In this document: positions 1 through 6,481 of the stretch, in pieces
Numbering within the stretch: the stretch's first letter is position 1
Layout: the number at the start of each line of letters is the position of its first letter
From: Methylomarinum sp.
GTDB taxonomy: Bacteria; Pseudomonadota; Gammaproteobacteria; Methylococcales; Methylomonadaceae
Length of the DNA: 6,569 nt
Assembly: GCA_013139755.1 (NCBI GenBank)
Contig: WTAG01000183.1
Span: 1-6,569 of the forward strand
Reading direction: 5' to 3'
Translations under genes and position numbers: made by a program
The notes under the pieces: generated by a model
Databases searched by the model: none
What the model saw: only the letters and a program-made list of their open reading frames with translations
Told to the model about the DNA's origin: nothing

Positions 1-1
1 A

Positions 2-118
2 GAGATTCTCAGTATCCAGCAAGGACTGAATAAGTTTGCTTTAAAATCCAAACTTTACATCAATGCTATTCGTCACGCTTTTGATGAATTACAAAAGTTA
101 AAACCAGCTACTGCGTAA
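2..118 (+). CDS. C-terminal end of an unidentified protein (5'-partial)
   Basis: An open frame enters from the left edge and ends at a TAA at 116-118, giving 38 residues ending in ...LQKLKPATA. The segment is helical-looking, charged and soluble (for example IRHAFDELQKL), with no membrane segment. I do not recognise the family from this tail. It ends 27 bases before the next start codon on the same strand, so it is probably the preceding gene of the same polysaccharide operon, perhaps a glycosyltransferase or sugar-modifying enzyme. That role is inferred from position only. Confidence 0.5.
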   Translation, partial: EILSIQQGLNKFALKSKLYINAIRHAFDELQKLKPATA

Positions 119-145
119 CATCAGTTATTTAAGTGAAATATTTAT

Positions 146-1246
146 ATGTATTATAGTTTTTTGTTCGCCACATTTTTCTCATTTATCTCCTTCTTAAGAG
201 GTTCAAAAAAATATGACTTGATTTTGTCAGTATTTCTCTTTGTTTTTTTTGGCTTATTAGCGGGCCTAAGGTATTTTGTGGATGCTGACTATGAAAATTA
301 TTCATTTATCTTTGATGCTACGCCAGTCATTAGTGAGTTTAGTGCTAATGACATAACTGATTTACATGGTGAAGTAGGTTTTTTATTCGTATTAAGTTTA
401 TTTAAATCTGCGGGGGTACCTTTTTTTATATTTGTTCTTTTTTCATCTTTTGTTTCACTTTGGGGGAAAATTTATTTCTATAGGGCTACTGTAGGCTCTT
501 CTGCATTGGCGGTTAGCCTATATTTTTGTCTTTATTTTATAAATATTGAATTTATCGCGATTAGGTGGGCATTAGCAACATCTTTTATTGTGCTTGGATT
601 TTATTGCAAATATAATAAAAACCGTTTTTTGACAGCTTGCTTTTTTACTTTATCAATGTGCTTTCATTATTACTCCTTGTTATTTATTGTTATTGCATTT
701 TTGCCACTACAACGGATTAAGTTTTCTAGTTATTTTGCATTATTTTTCATTGTTGCTAGCGTTTCTATTTTCCAAAAATTTTTTGGAATATCAATTAATG
801 TTGATGCTGTGAATAGTGATGTATATATTATCTCAAGAATTATTAGATATTTAATAAATGTAGAATCAAATGTCGGATTAATGTCAATTCTGAGAGTGCT
901 AATGTATGTTTTAACATTCTATTTTTTTTGGCTTACTCAAAAAAGTGTATTTAATAATCGACTTACTTCTTTCTTGTTAACACTAACAATGACTGTTTTA
1001 ACTATTTCCATTATTTTTTTAAACGTGCCTATTTTTTTTCTTAGAGGAATCGTCGTTGGCGATCTTCTTTCAATCGCTTTAATATTAAGACTTATCAGTA
1101 AAAGTAATTTAGCGATTGAATTTAAAGCTTTAATGCTTTACAGCTTTACTTTTCTTTTTATGTTGTGGGGAGCTATTGATATTAATAAGAAGTTAACCAC
1201 AGAGGCAATTTCAGAGTACCAAAGTTGGCTTCAATTTTTAATATAA
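146..1246 (+). CDS. EpsG-family / Wzy-like polysaccharide polymerase, inner membrane
   Basis: This is a 366-residue, very hydrophobic protein with roughly ten predicted membrane segments, in the usual size range for EpsG/Wzy proteins. Motifs typical of the EpsG family are visible: GLRYFVDADYENY near residues 39-52, the GEVGF loop near 75-79, IRWALA near 139-144 in a membrane segment, and FHYYSLLF near 173-180. Proteins of this family are thought to polymerise lipid-linked repeat units on the periplasmic face of the inner membrane. The neighbouring glycosyltransferases fit that role, and no other polymerase is present in the window. The start ATG at 146 has only a weak purine-rich stretch upstream (AAGTGAA, about 131-137). 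The gene carries several T7-T8 runs, in keeping with its Phe-rich membrane segments. Family assignment is fairly sure; the polymerase role is inferred. Confidence 0.8.
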   Translation: MYYSFLFATFFSFISFLRGSKKYDLILSVFLFVFFGLLAGLRYFVDADYENYSFIFDATPVISEFSANDITDLHGEVGFLFVLSLFKSAGVPFFIFVLFSSFVSLWGKIYFYRATVGSSALAVSLYFCLYFINIEFIAIRWALATSFIVLGFYCKYNKNRFLTACFFTLSMCFHYYSLLFIVIAFLPLQRIKFSSYFALFFIVASVSIFQKFFGISINVDAVNSDVYIISRIIRYLINVESNVGLMSILRVLMYVLTFYFFWLTQKSVFNNRLTSFLLTLTMTVLTISIIFLNVPIFFLRGIVVGDLLSIALILRLISKSNLAIEFKALMLYSFTFLFMLWGAIDINKKLTTEAISEYQSWLQFLI

Positions 1247-1433
1247 AATAGTTTAATTAACAGAGAGTCTAAAATAGAATAATGATTCAAAATAAGTTAG
1301 TTGCATAAATCAGGTGTGGAATATGGAAAAAATGGTTTTTTATCAATTTGTTTGGTTTTCTTTAATAAGAAACTTTAACTAACAGTTAACTTTATTTGTT
1401 GTAGTAAGTGTCAATCACCAATGTATATGAAAT
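1247..1433. other. Intergenic gap between polymerase and first glycosyltransferase
   Basis: 187 bases of AT-rich DNA, the largest gap in the polysaccharide block. It holds a small inverted repeat TTAACT-aac-AGTTAA (1375-1389) without a GC stem or a clean T tail, and a 19-codon ORF (1323-1382) preceded by AGGTG at the right distance. I see no convincing sigma-70 promoter. It may be a degraded gene remnant or a leader region. Confidence 0.4.
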
Positions 1434-2294
1434 ATGAAAACCGTTAATAAATCTGATATATGCGCAATTCTTACCACATTTAATCCTGATAATGAATTTT
1501 ACTCTCGTGTTGCTCGGATATCTTCTCAAGTAAGTAGAGTGATTATAGTTAATGATTCAGGAAGGAACGAGAGTATTATTGGGCTCGCAGAGTTTGAAAA
1601 TGTTGAGGTCATTTATAATGAATTTAATTCAGGGATAGCGTATGCCCTTAATCGTGGGGTCAAAGTAGCCACTGAAAAAGGCTTTAAATGTTTTCTTACT
1701 TTTGATGATGACACTGTTATTGATGAAAATTATGTTAATGAAATCATACAGTTCATAAAACAACACCCTGAGCTGAATATTGGTGTTATTGCCCTAGCAA
1801 GAGAATCAGATAAGGACAGTAGTTCTGAGGATGTTAATTATCGCGTAAAGCGAACCCTTATCACTTCTGGGAGTTTCTTCACTTTGGATACATTTGAAAA
1901 AATTAATGGTTTTAACGAAGATTTATTTATCGATCTGGTTGATTATGACTTTACTACTAAAATTAGAAAAAATGGCTTTAAACTTATTCAACTAAAAAAG
2001 CAGGGTATGTGGCATTCGGTTGGAGAGCTTAAAATTCAAAAATTATTTGGTATCTCATTTAGGGTCTATAACCATTCCCCTTTTAGGTTGTATTATCAAG
2101 TAAGGAATAGTTTTTTTTTTTTAAAAGAGTTTTTATTTTTTGACTCAGCTTTATCTTTGTTGTTGTTTTCTCATATATTCCATATTCTATTCAAAGCTAT
2201 TATTTTTGAAAAGTCAAAAAAGCAGCGATTGTACTTTATTACTCTCGGTCTATTCGATGGACTGTTTAATCGATTAGGTAAAATACGCGATTAA
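1434..2294 (+). CDS. GT2 glycosyltransferase, rhamnosyltransferase-like
   Basis: A 286-residue GT-A fold enzyme, expected to transfer a sugar from a nucleotide donor to the lipid-linked repeat unit at the cytoplasmic membrane face. The N-terminal nucleotide-binding strand is at residues 10-17 (CAILTTFN), followed by VIIVNDSG (36-43), NSGIAYALNRG (65-75) and the metal-binding FDDDT (90-94). The acceptor-side motif GFNEDLFIDLVDYDF is at 159-173, and NHSPFRLYYQVRN at 213-225. The combination of N-GIAYA-N-G, LFID-VD and NHSP-R-YY--RN is characteristic of bacterial GT2 rhamnosyltransferases (RfbF/WbbL type), so a deoxysugar donor is plausible but not shown. The C-terminal region (230-258) is hydrophobic and may sit on the membrane. 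Codons 226-230 contain a run of 12 T (2111-2122), a possible slippage site. The start ATG is the only in-frame choice nearby and has no clear Shine-Dalgarno sequence. Confidence 0.85.
   Translation: MKTVNKSDICAILTTFNPDNEFYSRVARISSQVSRVIIVNDSGRNESIIGLAEFENVEVIYNEFNSGIAYALNRGVKVATEKGFKCFLTFDDDTVIDENYVNEIIQFIKQHPELNIGVIALARESDKDSSSEDVNYRVKRTLITSGSFFTLDTFEKINGFNEDLFIDLVDYDFTTKIRKNGFKLIQLKKQGMWHSVGELKIQKLFGISFRVYNHSPFRLYYQVRNSFFFLKEFLFFDSALSLLLFSHIFHILFKAIIFEKSKKQRLYFITLGLFDGLFNRLGKIRD
2111..2122 (+). repeat. Poly-T tract (T12) inside a glycosyltransferase gene
   Basis: Twelve consecutive T bases lie in the coding strand of the rhamnosyltransferase-like gene, encoding the end of a Ser codon, three Phe codons and the start of a Leu codon. 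It is the longest homopolymer in the window; the membrane polymerase gene reaches only about eight. A one-base gain or loss would shift the frame for the last fifth of the enzyme. Confidence 0.9.
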
Positions 2295-2408
2295 GTTAAA
2301 ATGTATTGTGCAATTTCTCTCTATAAAAACCAAACTTTTTCTAAAACAAAATAGATTTCTTTTTTTAATCTTGAATACATTTTCCAATTTTCTACGGATA
2401 CTTAATTT

Positions 2409-3236
2409 ATGAAAGTTCTCATAACCTGCGTTTGTTATAATAATTTTTCTGATGCACTTGGATATATAAATAGTCTATCGAAGTCATTAGCAATAGCTTC
2501 TAGTGTGGAATCAGTAGATCTGTATCTGGTAAATAATGGTGCAGCGCTGACACTTGAGCAAGTAGGTGAAATTTCTACAGCAGATTTATTTGACGTTATT
2601 GTAGTCGAAAATCAAGCAAATAATGGCTATTTCCCGGGCTGTTTAACAGGTTATACTCAGTCATTAACGAACGGAAGGCAATATGACGCCATGTTAGTGT
2701 CAAACGTAGATATTGAAGTTGCAGATGACTTCTTTAGTCAATTGTTTTTATTAAATGCTTGTTATAAACAAGACCCAATAATCATTGCGCCATCTATCGT
2801 TTCACTTTCGGAAAATAAAGATCGTAACCCTAAAGTAAAAATACGGTTCTCTAAAAAACAAATGCAAAAATATTTGTTTTTATATAGGATCCCTTATTTA
2901 CATTCTTTCTATAAAAAGACCTTTTATAGATCAAAGCCAAGTACAGCAACAATGGCTAACGGTACCGAAATCTACGCACCTCATGGCTCATTTATTGTTT
3001 TCCTAAGTGGCGAAGAATATTGGCGAAATATGCTTGAATACCCTGTGTTTTTATTTGGTGAAGAAATCTATATTGGTGAGCAGGCGAGTAAACATAATAT
3101 ATCGGTTAAATATCATGCTGAATTGAAAGTAATAGATTCAGATCATGCCTCAACAGGTATAGAAAATGAGAGTTTTATTAGGAAGCATAATTTAAGTGCA
3201 ATTAGCTACCTTTATAATAGATATTGGAATATATAA
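2409..3236 (+). CDS. Divergent GT2-like glycosyltransferase
   Basis: A 275-residue protein with a GT-A-type layout. The N-terminal strand MKVLITCVCYNN carries the usual GT2 'YNN' end. It is followed by DLYLVNNG (37-44), NNGYFPGCLTGY (71-82, equivalent to the N-G-xxxN-G segment of GT2 enzymes) and LVSNVDIEV (96-104), where Asn99/Asp101 sit where the DXD metal site belongs. Later motifs are APHGSFIVF (190-198), LFGEEIYIGEQA (215-226) and VIDSDHASTG (241-250); an acidic 'GEE' pair and a late His-x-Ser-T are seen in several O-antigen glycosyltransferases. It most likely adds one sugar of the repeat unit; donor and linkage cannot be read from the sequence. The ATG at 2409 follows a 114-bp gap and has only a weak ACGGA-type element about 12 bases upstream. 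Confidence 0.72.
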   Translation: MKVLITCVCYNNFSDALGYINSLSKSLAIASSVESVDLYLVNNGAALTLEQVGEISTADLFDVIVVENQANNGYFPGCLTGYTQSLTNGRQYDAMLVSNVDIEVADDFFSQLFLLNACYKQDPIIIAPSIVSLSENKDRNPKVKIRFSKKQMQKYLFLYRIPYLHSFYKKTFYRSKPSTATMANGTEIYAPHGSFIVFLSGEEYWRNMLEYPVFLFGEEIYIGEQASKHNISVKYHAELKVIDSDHASTGIENESFIRKHNLSAISYLYNRYWNI

Positions 3237-3244
3237 TTCAAGAT

Positions 3245-3250
3245 AAGGTG
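3245..3250 (+). promoter_or_regulatory. Ribosome binding site deciding the start of the beta-propeller gene
   Basis: AAGGTG sits 6 bases before the ATG at 3257. The longer reading of the same frame would start at a TTG (3224) inside the preceding gene and has no such element, so 3257 is preferred. Confidence 0.6.
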
Positions 3251-3256
3251 TTATTG

Positions 3257-4498
3257 ATGCAGCGTTTAGAAAAATACATTTATAATTTAGTAAAAAACAA
3301 TTCGGCTATTAAAGATTTTTTAGTAAAAGTATACCAATTTGTATTTTGCTTTTTTGGACTTATTAAAGGAAAAATTGTTACTGAATATGATTATACTGAA
3401 ATTAGAAATTCATTTTTTGGTTTTCACGATCGTGCATCGATGAACAAAGAAGGACAAGTGCTCTCCCATATTGCAGAAAGTAAATTTGTTAATGGAGCTG
3501 GGCATGCCAGTATTACGGTAAGTGATATTCATTCGGGAGAAACACATGTGGTTGCAAGCACTAAATGTTGTAATTTTCAACAAGGCTCATTGCTTACTTG
3601 GTTCTCTGATACTCAAATAATTTATAATGATGTTAATGAGCAAGGCCCGATAACTATAATTAAGGACTTGAATTCTGATGCAATACAAACATTGCCATTT
3701 CATTTTTTCTCATTAGCACCAAACTCTAAATTTGTCTCGTCAGTAAATTTTTATCGTTTCGGTCAGGGTTTAAATGGCTATGGCTATGATATTAATTATC
3801 CAAGTCAATATATTGAAGATGGAGAAAGCCATTTTTCTACAGCTAAAATAAGTGATTTTGTTATCTTTGACATAGAAGAAAGTGAAACGGTTTACCGTTT
3901 GTCAATTCAAGAAGCAAAAAAACAGTCAGTCGGTTTGATCGACGATGGTTATTTTTATTTTTCACACTCTTGTTTTTCGCCATCCTCAAATAAAATTTAC
4001 TTTTTGTTACGTTCATCAAATAGTTTTTATAATAGTTCGCAATTATTTAGTTATGACTTGGTTGAAAAACAATTAATCGCATTACCTTCTGGAGGTATGG
4101 TATCTCATCTTAGTTGGTTGTCGGATAGTACAATAATAGCTTTTTGTAATACTAAAAATGACAAGTCTTTTGCGTATTATGTTTTTGACTTAACAACTGG
4201 TTCTGTAGAAAGTGCAGGTATTCTTGGGCTGGACAAAGACGGACATCCTCATGCTAGGAGCGCAGACATATTTTATACGGATACCTATCCAGATAAAGAA
4301 AGGCGACAATACCTATTTTGTGTGAATTTACCCCAAAATTCTGTACAGACTATTCTGTCAGTTTATAGCCCCCTCAGCTTTCGTGGTGTTGGCCGTGTTG
4401 ATTTTCATCCTAGGTTATCATTATGTGAAAATTACCTAACCATTGACACACCACATAATTCAGACCGCACTCAATTGATTTTACAATTAAAAAAATAA
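3257..4498 (+). CDS. Seven-bladed beta-propeller protein, oligogalacturonate-lyase-like, in a polysaccharide locus
   Basis: A 413-residue protein starting at ATG 3257, 20 bases after the previous gene. A hydrophobic or amphipathic stretch at about residues 21-37 (FLVKVYQFVFCFFGLI) could anchor it to the membrane; no cleavable signal peptide is obvious. The rest is a chain of blade-like repeats: FFGFHDRASMNKEGQ (53-67), LLTWFSDTQIIYND (112-125), FFSLAPNSKFVSSV (150-163), SHSCFSPSSNKIYFLL (236-251), SHLSWLSDSTIIAF (283-296), GHPHARSADIFYTDTYPD (329-346) and FHPRLSLCENYLTIDT (383-398). These recall TolB/PD40-type blades and especially the PL22 oligogalacturonate lyase fold. Histidines recur at the same blade position (H57, H237, H284, H330, H332, H384). 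I recall related 'FGYYDK'-type proteins of unknown function in capsule and O-antigen clusters. It could modify, cleave or sense the polysaccharide; the role is open. Confidence 0.65.
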   Translation: MQRLEKYIYNLVKNNSAIKDFLVKVYQFVFCFFGLIKGKIVTEYDYTEIRNSFFGFHDRASMNKEGQVLSHIAESKFVNGAGHASITVSDIHSGETHVVASTKCCNFQQGSLLTWFSDTQIIYNDVNEQGPITIIKDLNSDAIQTLPFHFFSLAPNSKFVSSVNFYRFGQGLNGYGYDINYPSQYIEDGESHFSTAKISDFVIFDIEESETVYRLSIQEAKKQSVGLIDDGYFYFSHSCFSPSSNKIYFLLRSSNSFYNSSQLFSYDLVEKQLIALPSGGMVSHLSWLSDSTIIAFCNTKNDKSFAYYVFDLTTGSVESAGILGLDKDGHPHARSADIFYTDTYPDKERRQYLFCVNLPQNSVQTILSVYSPLSFRGVGRVDFHPRLSLCENYLTIDTPHNSDRTQLILQLKK

Positions 4499-4507
4499 CT
4501 TTTATCT

Positions 4508-5299
4508 ATGAAAAGTAAAATTAATATCGAAACGTCGATTATAACCCCTATTTATAATGCAGAAGATTTTCTAGAAGAAACTTTACAGTCTATTCTTGAA
4601 CAAACTTATACTGATTGGGAGTCAATTTTAATTAATGATAATTCAACGGATAAATCACTTGAGATTGCAGAAAAATATGTACAACGTGACCCTCGGTTTA
4701 AAATTATAAATAAAACTGAAAGCGGTGGGGCTGCCAAAGCAAGAAATGCTGGAATTGAAGCTGCAACTGGTCGTTTTATTGCATTTTTAGACAGTGATGA
4801 CATTTGGTTGCCAGAAAAGTTGGCAGAACAAATTACTTTTATGAAAAGTAAAAAGATTGATTTTAGTTATTCTTCGTATCATTTTATTTCTGAAGCAGGT
4901 GCTGTTGCTGGCAACGTTATGGTGCCAGAGCAGGTGAATTATAACCAGCTGTTAAAAGGTAACGTTGTGGCATGTTTAACGGCAATTTATGATACGAAGA
5001 ATTTAGGTAAAGTATTTATGCCTGACATTTTAAAACGGCAAGATTTTGGGCTTTGGCTAAAAATCACTCGAGGTGGAGTAACTGGTTATGGGTTACAAAA
5101 ACCCTTAGCTAAATATCGCCTTAGAACAGGCAGTATTTCACATGCCAAATTTAATACAATGCTTTACACTTGGGATCTTTACAGGAAAGTCGAAGGACTA
5201 AGTTTTGTTCTTTCTCTTAGGTATATTGGTAGCCATTTATTAATAGCAAGTATCAAGCGCCTTAAAAATCAATTTAAAGTGTTTTTACAAAAAAATTAG
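4508..5299 (+). CDS. GT2 glycosyltransferase (WcaA/TuaG-like)
   Basis: A 263-residue classical GT2 enzyme. SIITPIYNAEDFLEETLQSI lies at residues 10-29, LINDNSTD at 41-48 (donor-base binding Asp), GGAAKARNAGIEAATGRF at 73-90 and the metal-binding FLDSDDIW at 93-100. RQDFGLWLKI at 177-186 supplies the usual acidic residue before a Trp near the acceptor site, and YRLRTGSIS at 203-211 is the standard late motif. Length and motif order match the WcaA/TuaG-type family. A hydrophobic stretch near the C-terminus (231-247) may contact the membrane. It begins 9 bases after the beta-propeller gene, without a strong Shine-Dalgarno sequence, which suggests translational coupling in the same operon. Likely job: addition of one sugar to the lipid-linked repeat unit; donor unknown. 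Confidence 0.9.
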   Translation: MKSKINIETSIITPIYNAEDFLEETLQSILEQTYTDWESILINDNSTDKSLEIAEKYVQRDPRFKIINKTESGGAAKARNAGIEAATGRFIAFLDSDDIWLPEKLAEQITFMKSKKIDFSYSSYHFISEAGAVAGNVMVPEQVNYNQLLKGNVVACLTAIYDTKNLGKVFMPDILKRQDFGLWLKITRGGVTGYGLQKPLAKYRLRTGSISHAKFNTMLYTWDLYRKVEGLSFVLSLRYIGSHLLIASIKRLKNQFKVFLQKN

Positions 5300-5306
5300 G
5301 CAGCCT

Positions 5307-5741
5307 ATGAAAGTTTTAATTACTGGTGCTACAGGGTTTATTGGTAAAAAGCTATTAAAATATCTTGATTTTTCTAGCATCACAGCTATATCTAGAGTGA
5401 AGCAAGCTGATTATGACAATATTGAATGGAAGTACTTTTCATTAGAAACTCTTTTAACGTCTGGGACACTAGATGGTAAGTACGATGTAGTTATTCATTT
5501 AGCTGGGCGAGCTCATGTGATGAATTATGATACTATCGACCCTTTAGCTGAATTCCGTAAAGTTAATACTGCTGGCACTTTGAATTTGGCGCGGCAAGCA
5601 GCAGAATCTGGTGTGAAGCGATTTGTGTTTATAAGCTCTATTGGTGTAAATGGAAATAATAATATTCACCCATTTACAGAGACTGATATACCTAACCCGC
5701 AAGAGCCTTATGCCGTTTCTAAGTATGAGGCAGAGAAATAA
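5307..5741 (+). pseudogene. Truncated NAD-dependent sugar epimerase/dehydratase (extended SDR)
   Basis: The N-terminal 144 residues of an enzyme family normally about 300-330 long. The Rossmann motif GATGFIG is at 7-13, HLAGRAHVM at 64-72, VNTAGTLNLARQA at 86-98, SSIGVNG at 110-116 and the catalytic YAVSK at 135-139 (Tyr135, Lys139). The frame ends five residues later in a TAA that belongs to a repeat, so the whole C-terminal, substrate-binding half is absent. The 'GRAHVM...FRKVNTAGT' pattern resembles the WbpV/WreQ-type O-antigen epimerase or 4-reductase group, often encoded next to an initiating sugar-phosphate transferase; that closer assignment is tentative. An AGG overlapping the previous stop codon (5298-5300) serves as ribosome binding site 6 bases before the ATG. 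The fragment is most likely inactive, cut by the mobile DNA that follows. The rest of the gene may lie beyond the right edge. Confidence 0.8.
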
Positions 5742-5815
5742 CTGGAAATAACTGGGGTCAGAAATAAGAAACAAAAATAACTGAGAAACAAAAATAACTG
5801 GGGTCAGAGTAAAAT
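5736..5815 (+). repeat. Left repeat cluster: AAATAACTGG / GGGGTCAGAGTAAAAT units
   Basis: AAATAACTGG occurs twice in tandem (5736-5745 and 5746-5755), the second continuing as GGGGTCAGA. Then GAAACAAAAATAACTG occurs twice with a 17-base period (5768-5783 and 5785-5800), the second running into the full core GGGGTCAGAGTAAAAT (5800-5815). In total AAATAACT appears four times in 65 bases. The first unit supplies the stop codon of the broken epimerase gene. The pattern looks like stacked partial copies of one repeat end. Confidence 0.85.
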
Positions 5816-5823
5816 TTAGTTAT
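5794..5823. repeat. Short inverted repeat around the left core repeat
   Basis: ATAACT (5794-5799) and AGTTAT (5818-5823) are perfect reverse complements, 6 bp each, enclosing the 18-base GGGG...TTT core. It could form a small REP-like hairpin, but the stem is short and AT-rich, so it may be chance. Confidence 0.4.
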
Positions 5824-5851
5824 GGATGTTTTGTGTACCTTTTAATATAAT
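5823..5851 (+). promoter_or_regulatory. Probable sigma-70 promoter of the DUF4160-DUF2442 operon
   Basis: A consensus -10 box TATAAT lies at 5846-5851. The hexamer 17 bases upstream, TGGATG (5823-5828), is only a weak -35 match. Transcription would begin near 5858, leaving a leader of about 47 bases before the ATG at 5905. The promoter is inside the repeat-flanked segment, so the cassette would carry its own expression signal. No terminator hairpin is seen between the broken epimerase and this site. Confidence 0.55.
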
Positions 5852-5904
5852 GAACTCGGTAAATAAGATTTGTTCTAAATATAGAGATTAAAAAAGGAAA
5901 GAAT

Positions 5905-6183
5905 ATGCCAACTATGCGAACTATTTCAATGTTTTACGGGATTGTTATTTCAATTTTCTATGGTGAAAAGGCATTGCATAATAAGCCTCACATTCATGCT
6001 AGATACCAAAATTTTAAGGTATCAATTTGTATTGATACTGGGGATATTTTAGCGGGAGAATTACCTGTTAAAAAATTAAGGTTGGTTATAGCTTGGATAG
6101 AAATACACAGAGAAGAGTTATTAGCAGATTGGGATATCGCTCAAAGTGGGGAAGAGCCATTTCGAATTGAGCCATTGCGATAA
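5905..6183 (+). CDS. DUF4160 family protein (TA-like module, first gene)
   Basis: A 92-residue soluble protein matching the DUF4160 pattern: TISMFYGIVISIFY at 6-19, the HNKPHIHARY histidine motif at 25-34, ICIDTGDILAGELP at 41-54 and LVIAWIEIHREELLADWD at 60-77. The length is normal for the family and the ORF is intact. A strong Shine-Dalgarno sequence (AAGGA, 5894-5898) lies 6 bases before the ATG, which decides this start over the ATG at 5914. It is followed 12 bases later by a DUF2442 gene, a common pairing. The biochemical activity of DUF4160 is not known to me; small size, conserved partner and mobile context suggest one half of a toxin-antitoxin-like module, which is inference. Confidence 0.85.
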   Translation: MPTMRTISMFYGIVISIFYGEKALHNKPHIHARYQNFKVSICIDTGDILAGELPVKKLRLVIAWIEIHREELLADWDIAQSGEEPFRIEPLR

Positions 6184-6190
6184 GGGGAGA
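6182..6190 (+). promoter_or_regulatory. Ribosome binding site deciding the start of the DUF2442 gene
   Basis: AAGGGGAGA overlaps the DUF4160 stop codon and ends 5 bases before the ATG at 6196. It supports ATG 6196 rather than the TTG at 6193, and short-range coupling of the two genes. Confidence 0.65.
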
Positions 6191-6195
6191 GCTTG

Positions 6196-6423
6196 ATGCT
6201 GCTTGATGTCGTAGAGGTTAAGGTTGAAGATAATTATTTTTTGAGATTAGTTTTTGAGAATGGAGAGGTAAGGTTGTTTAATATGAAGCCGTTTATGAAC
6301 CATAAGCCTTTTGATAGGCTTAAAAGTATTAAGTTGTTTAATTGTGTCAGCATAAAATATGGTACATTGCTATGGCTAGGAAATATTGATATTGCTCCCG
6401 AAACACTTTATGAGCAGTCGTAA
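6196..6423 (+). CDS. DUF2442 family protein (TA-like module, second gene)
   Basis: A 75-residue protein with the DUF2442 hallmarks: MLLDVVEVKV at the start, YFLRLVFENGEVRLFNMKPF at 14-33, then FNCVSIKYGTLLWLGNIDIA at 48-67 ending in PETLYEQS. It is a small beta-rich domain of normal length and looks intact. It is the second gene of a two-gene operon with DUF4160, 12 bases apart. DUF2442 proteins are often found beside DUF4160 and are suspected to act as the partner (antitoxin-like) component; this role is inferred from gene order, not from catalytic or DNA-binding residues visible here. No helix-turn-helix extension is present. Confidence 0.85.
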   Translation: MLLDVVEVKVEDNYFLRLVFENGEVRLFNMKPFMNHKPFDRLKSIKLFNCVSIKYGTLLWLGNIDIAPETLYEQS

Positions 6424-6435
6424 TGGTGGTGAAGC

Positions 6436-6472
6436 AATAACCGGGGTCAGAGTAAAATAACGCAAAATAACT
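6436..6472 (+). repeat. Right direct repeat copy and AAAATAAC tandem
   Basis: Bases 6436-6458 match 5793-5815 at 22 of 23 positions (T to C at 6442), including the full GGGGTCAGAGTAAAAT core at 6443-6458. The copy is in the same orientation and closes off the DUF4160-DUF2442 cassette. It overlaps a tandem of AAAATAAC (6454-6461 and 6464-6471), which brings back the AAATAACT unit seen on the left just before the transposase start. Confidence 0.88.
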
Positions 6473-6481
6473 ATTTAAAAA

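Noticed and set aside
500..520. GGCGGTTAG-like string as a JUMPstart/ops element
   Set aside because: It only partly matches the GGCGGTAG core and lies inside the polymerase coding sequence rather than in a leader.
1327..1341. AAAAAA-TGG-TTTTTT as a terminator
   Set aside because: The stem would be only A-T pairs with a three-base loop and no GC core, so it is too weak to call a terminator.
1375..1389. TTAACT-aac-AGTTAA inverted repeat as an operator or terminator
   Set aside because: Six AT-rich pairs in a region of very high AT content are expected by chance, and no T tail or promoter is positioned around it.
3224..3256. N-terminal extension of the beta-propeller gene from a TTG start
   Set aside because: It begins inside the preceding coding region, has no ribosome binding site, and a better ATG with AAGGTG upstream lies at 3257.
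4606..4803. 65-codon ORF on the minus strand
   Set aside because: It lies wholly inside the clearly coding GT2 gene at 4508-5299 and has no recognisable motif; it is an antisense shadow.
5544..5774. 76-codon ORF on the minus strand
   Set aside because: It runs antisense to the conserved epimerase motifs and across the repeat junction; composition and lack of a family resemblance argue against a gene.
5736..6472. Repeat cluster as a CRISPR array
   Set aside because: Units are short, of uneven spacing, with no uniform spacers and no cas genes; the link to a RAYT gene explains them better.
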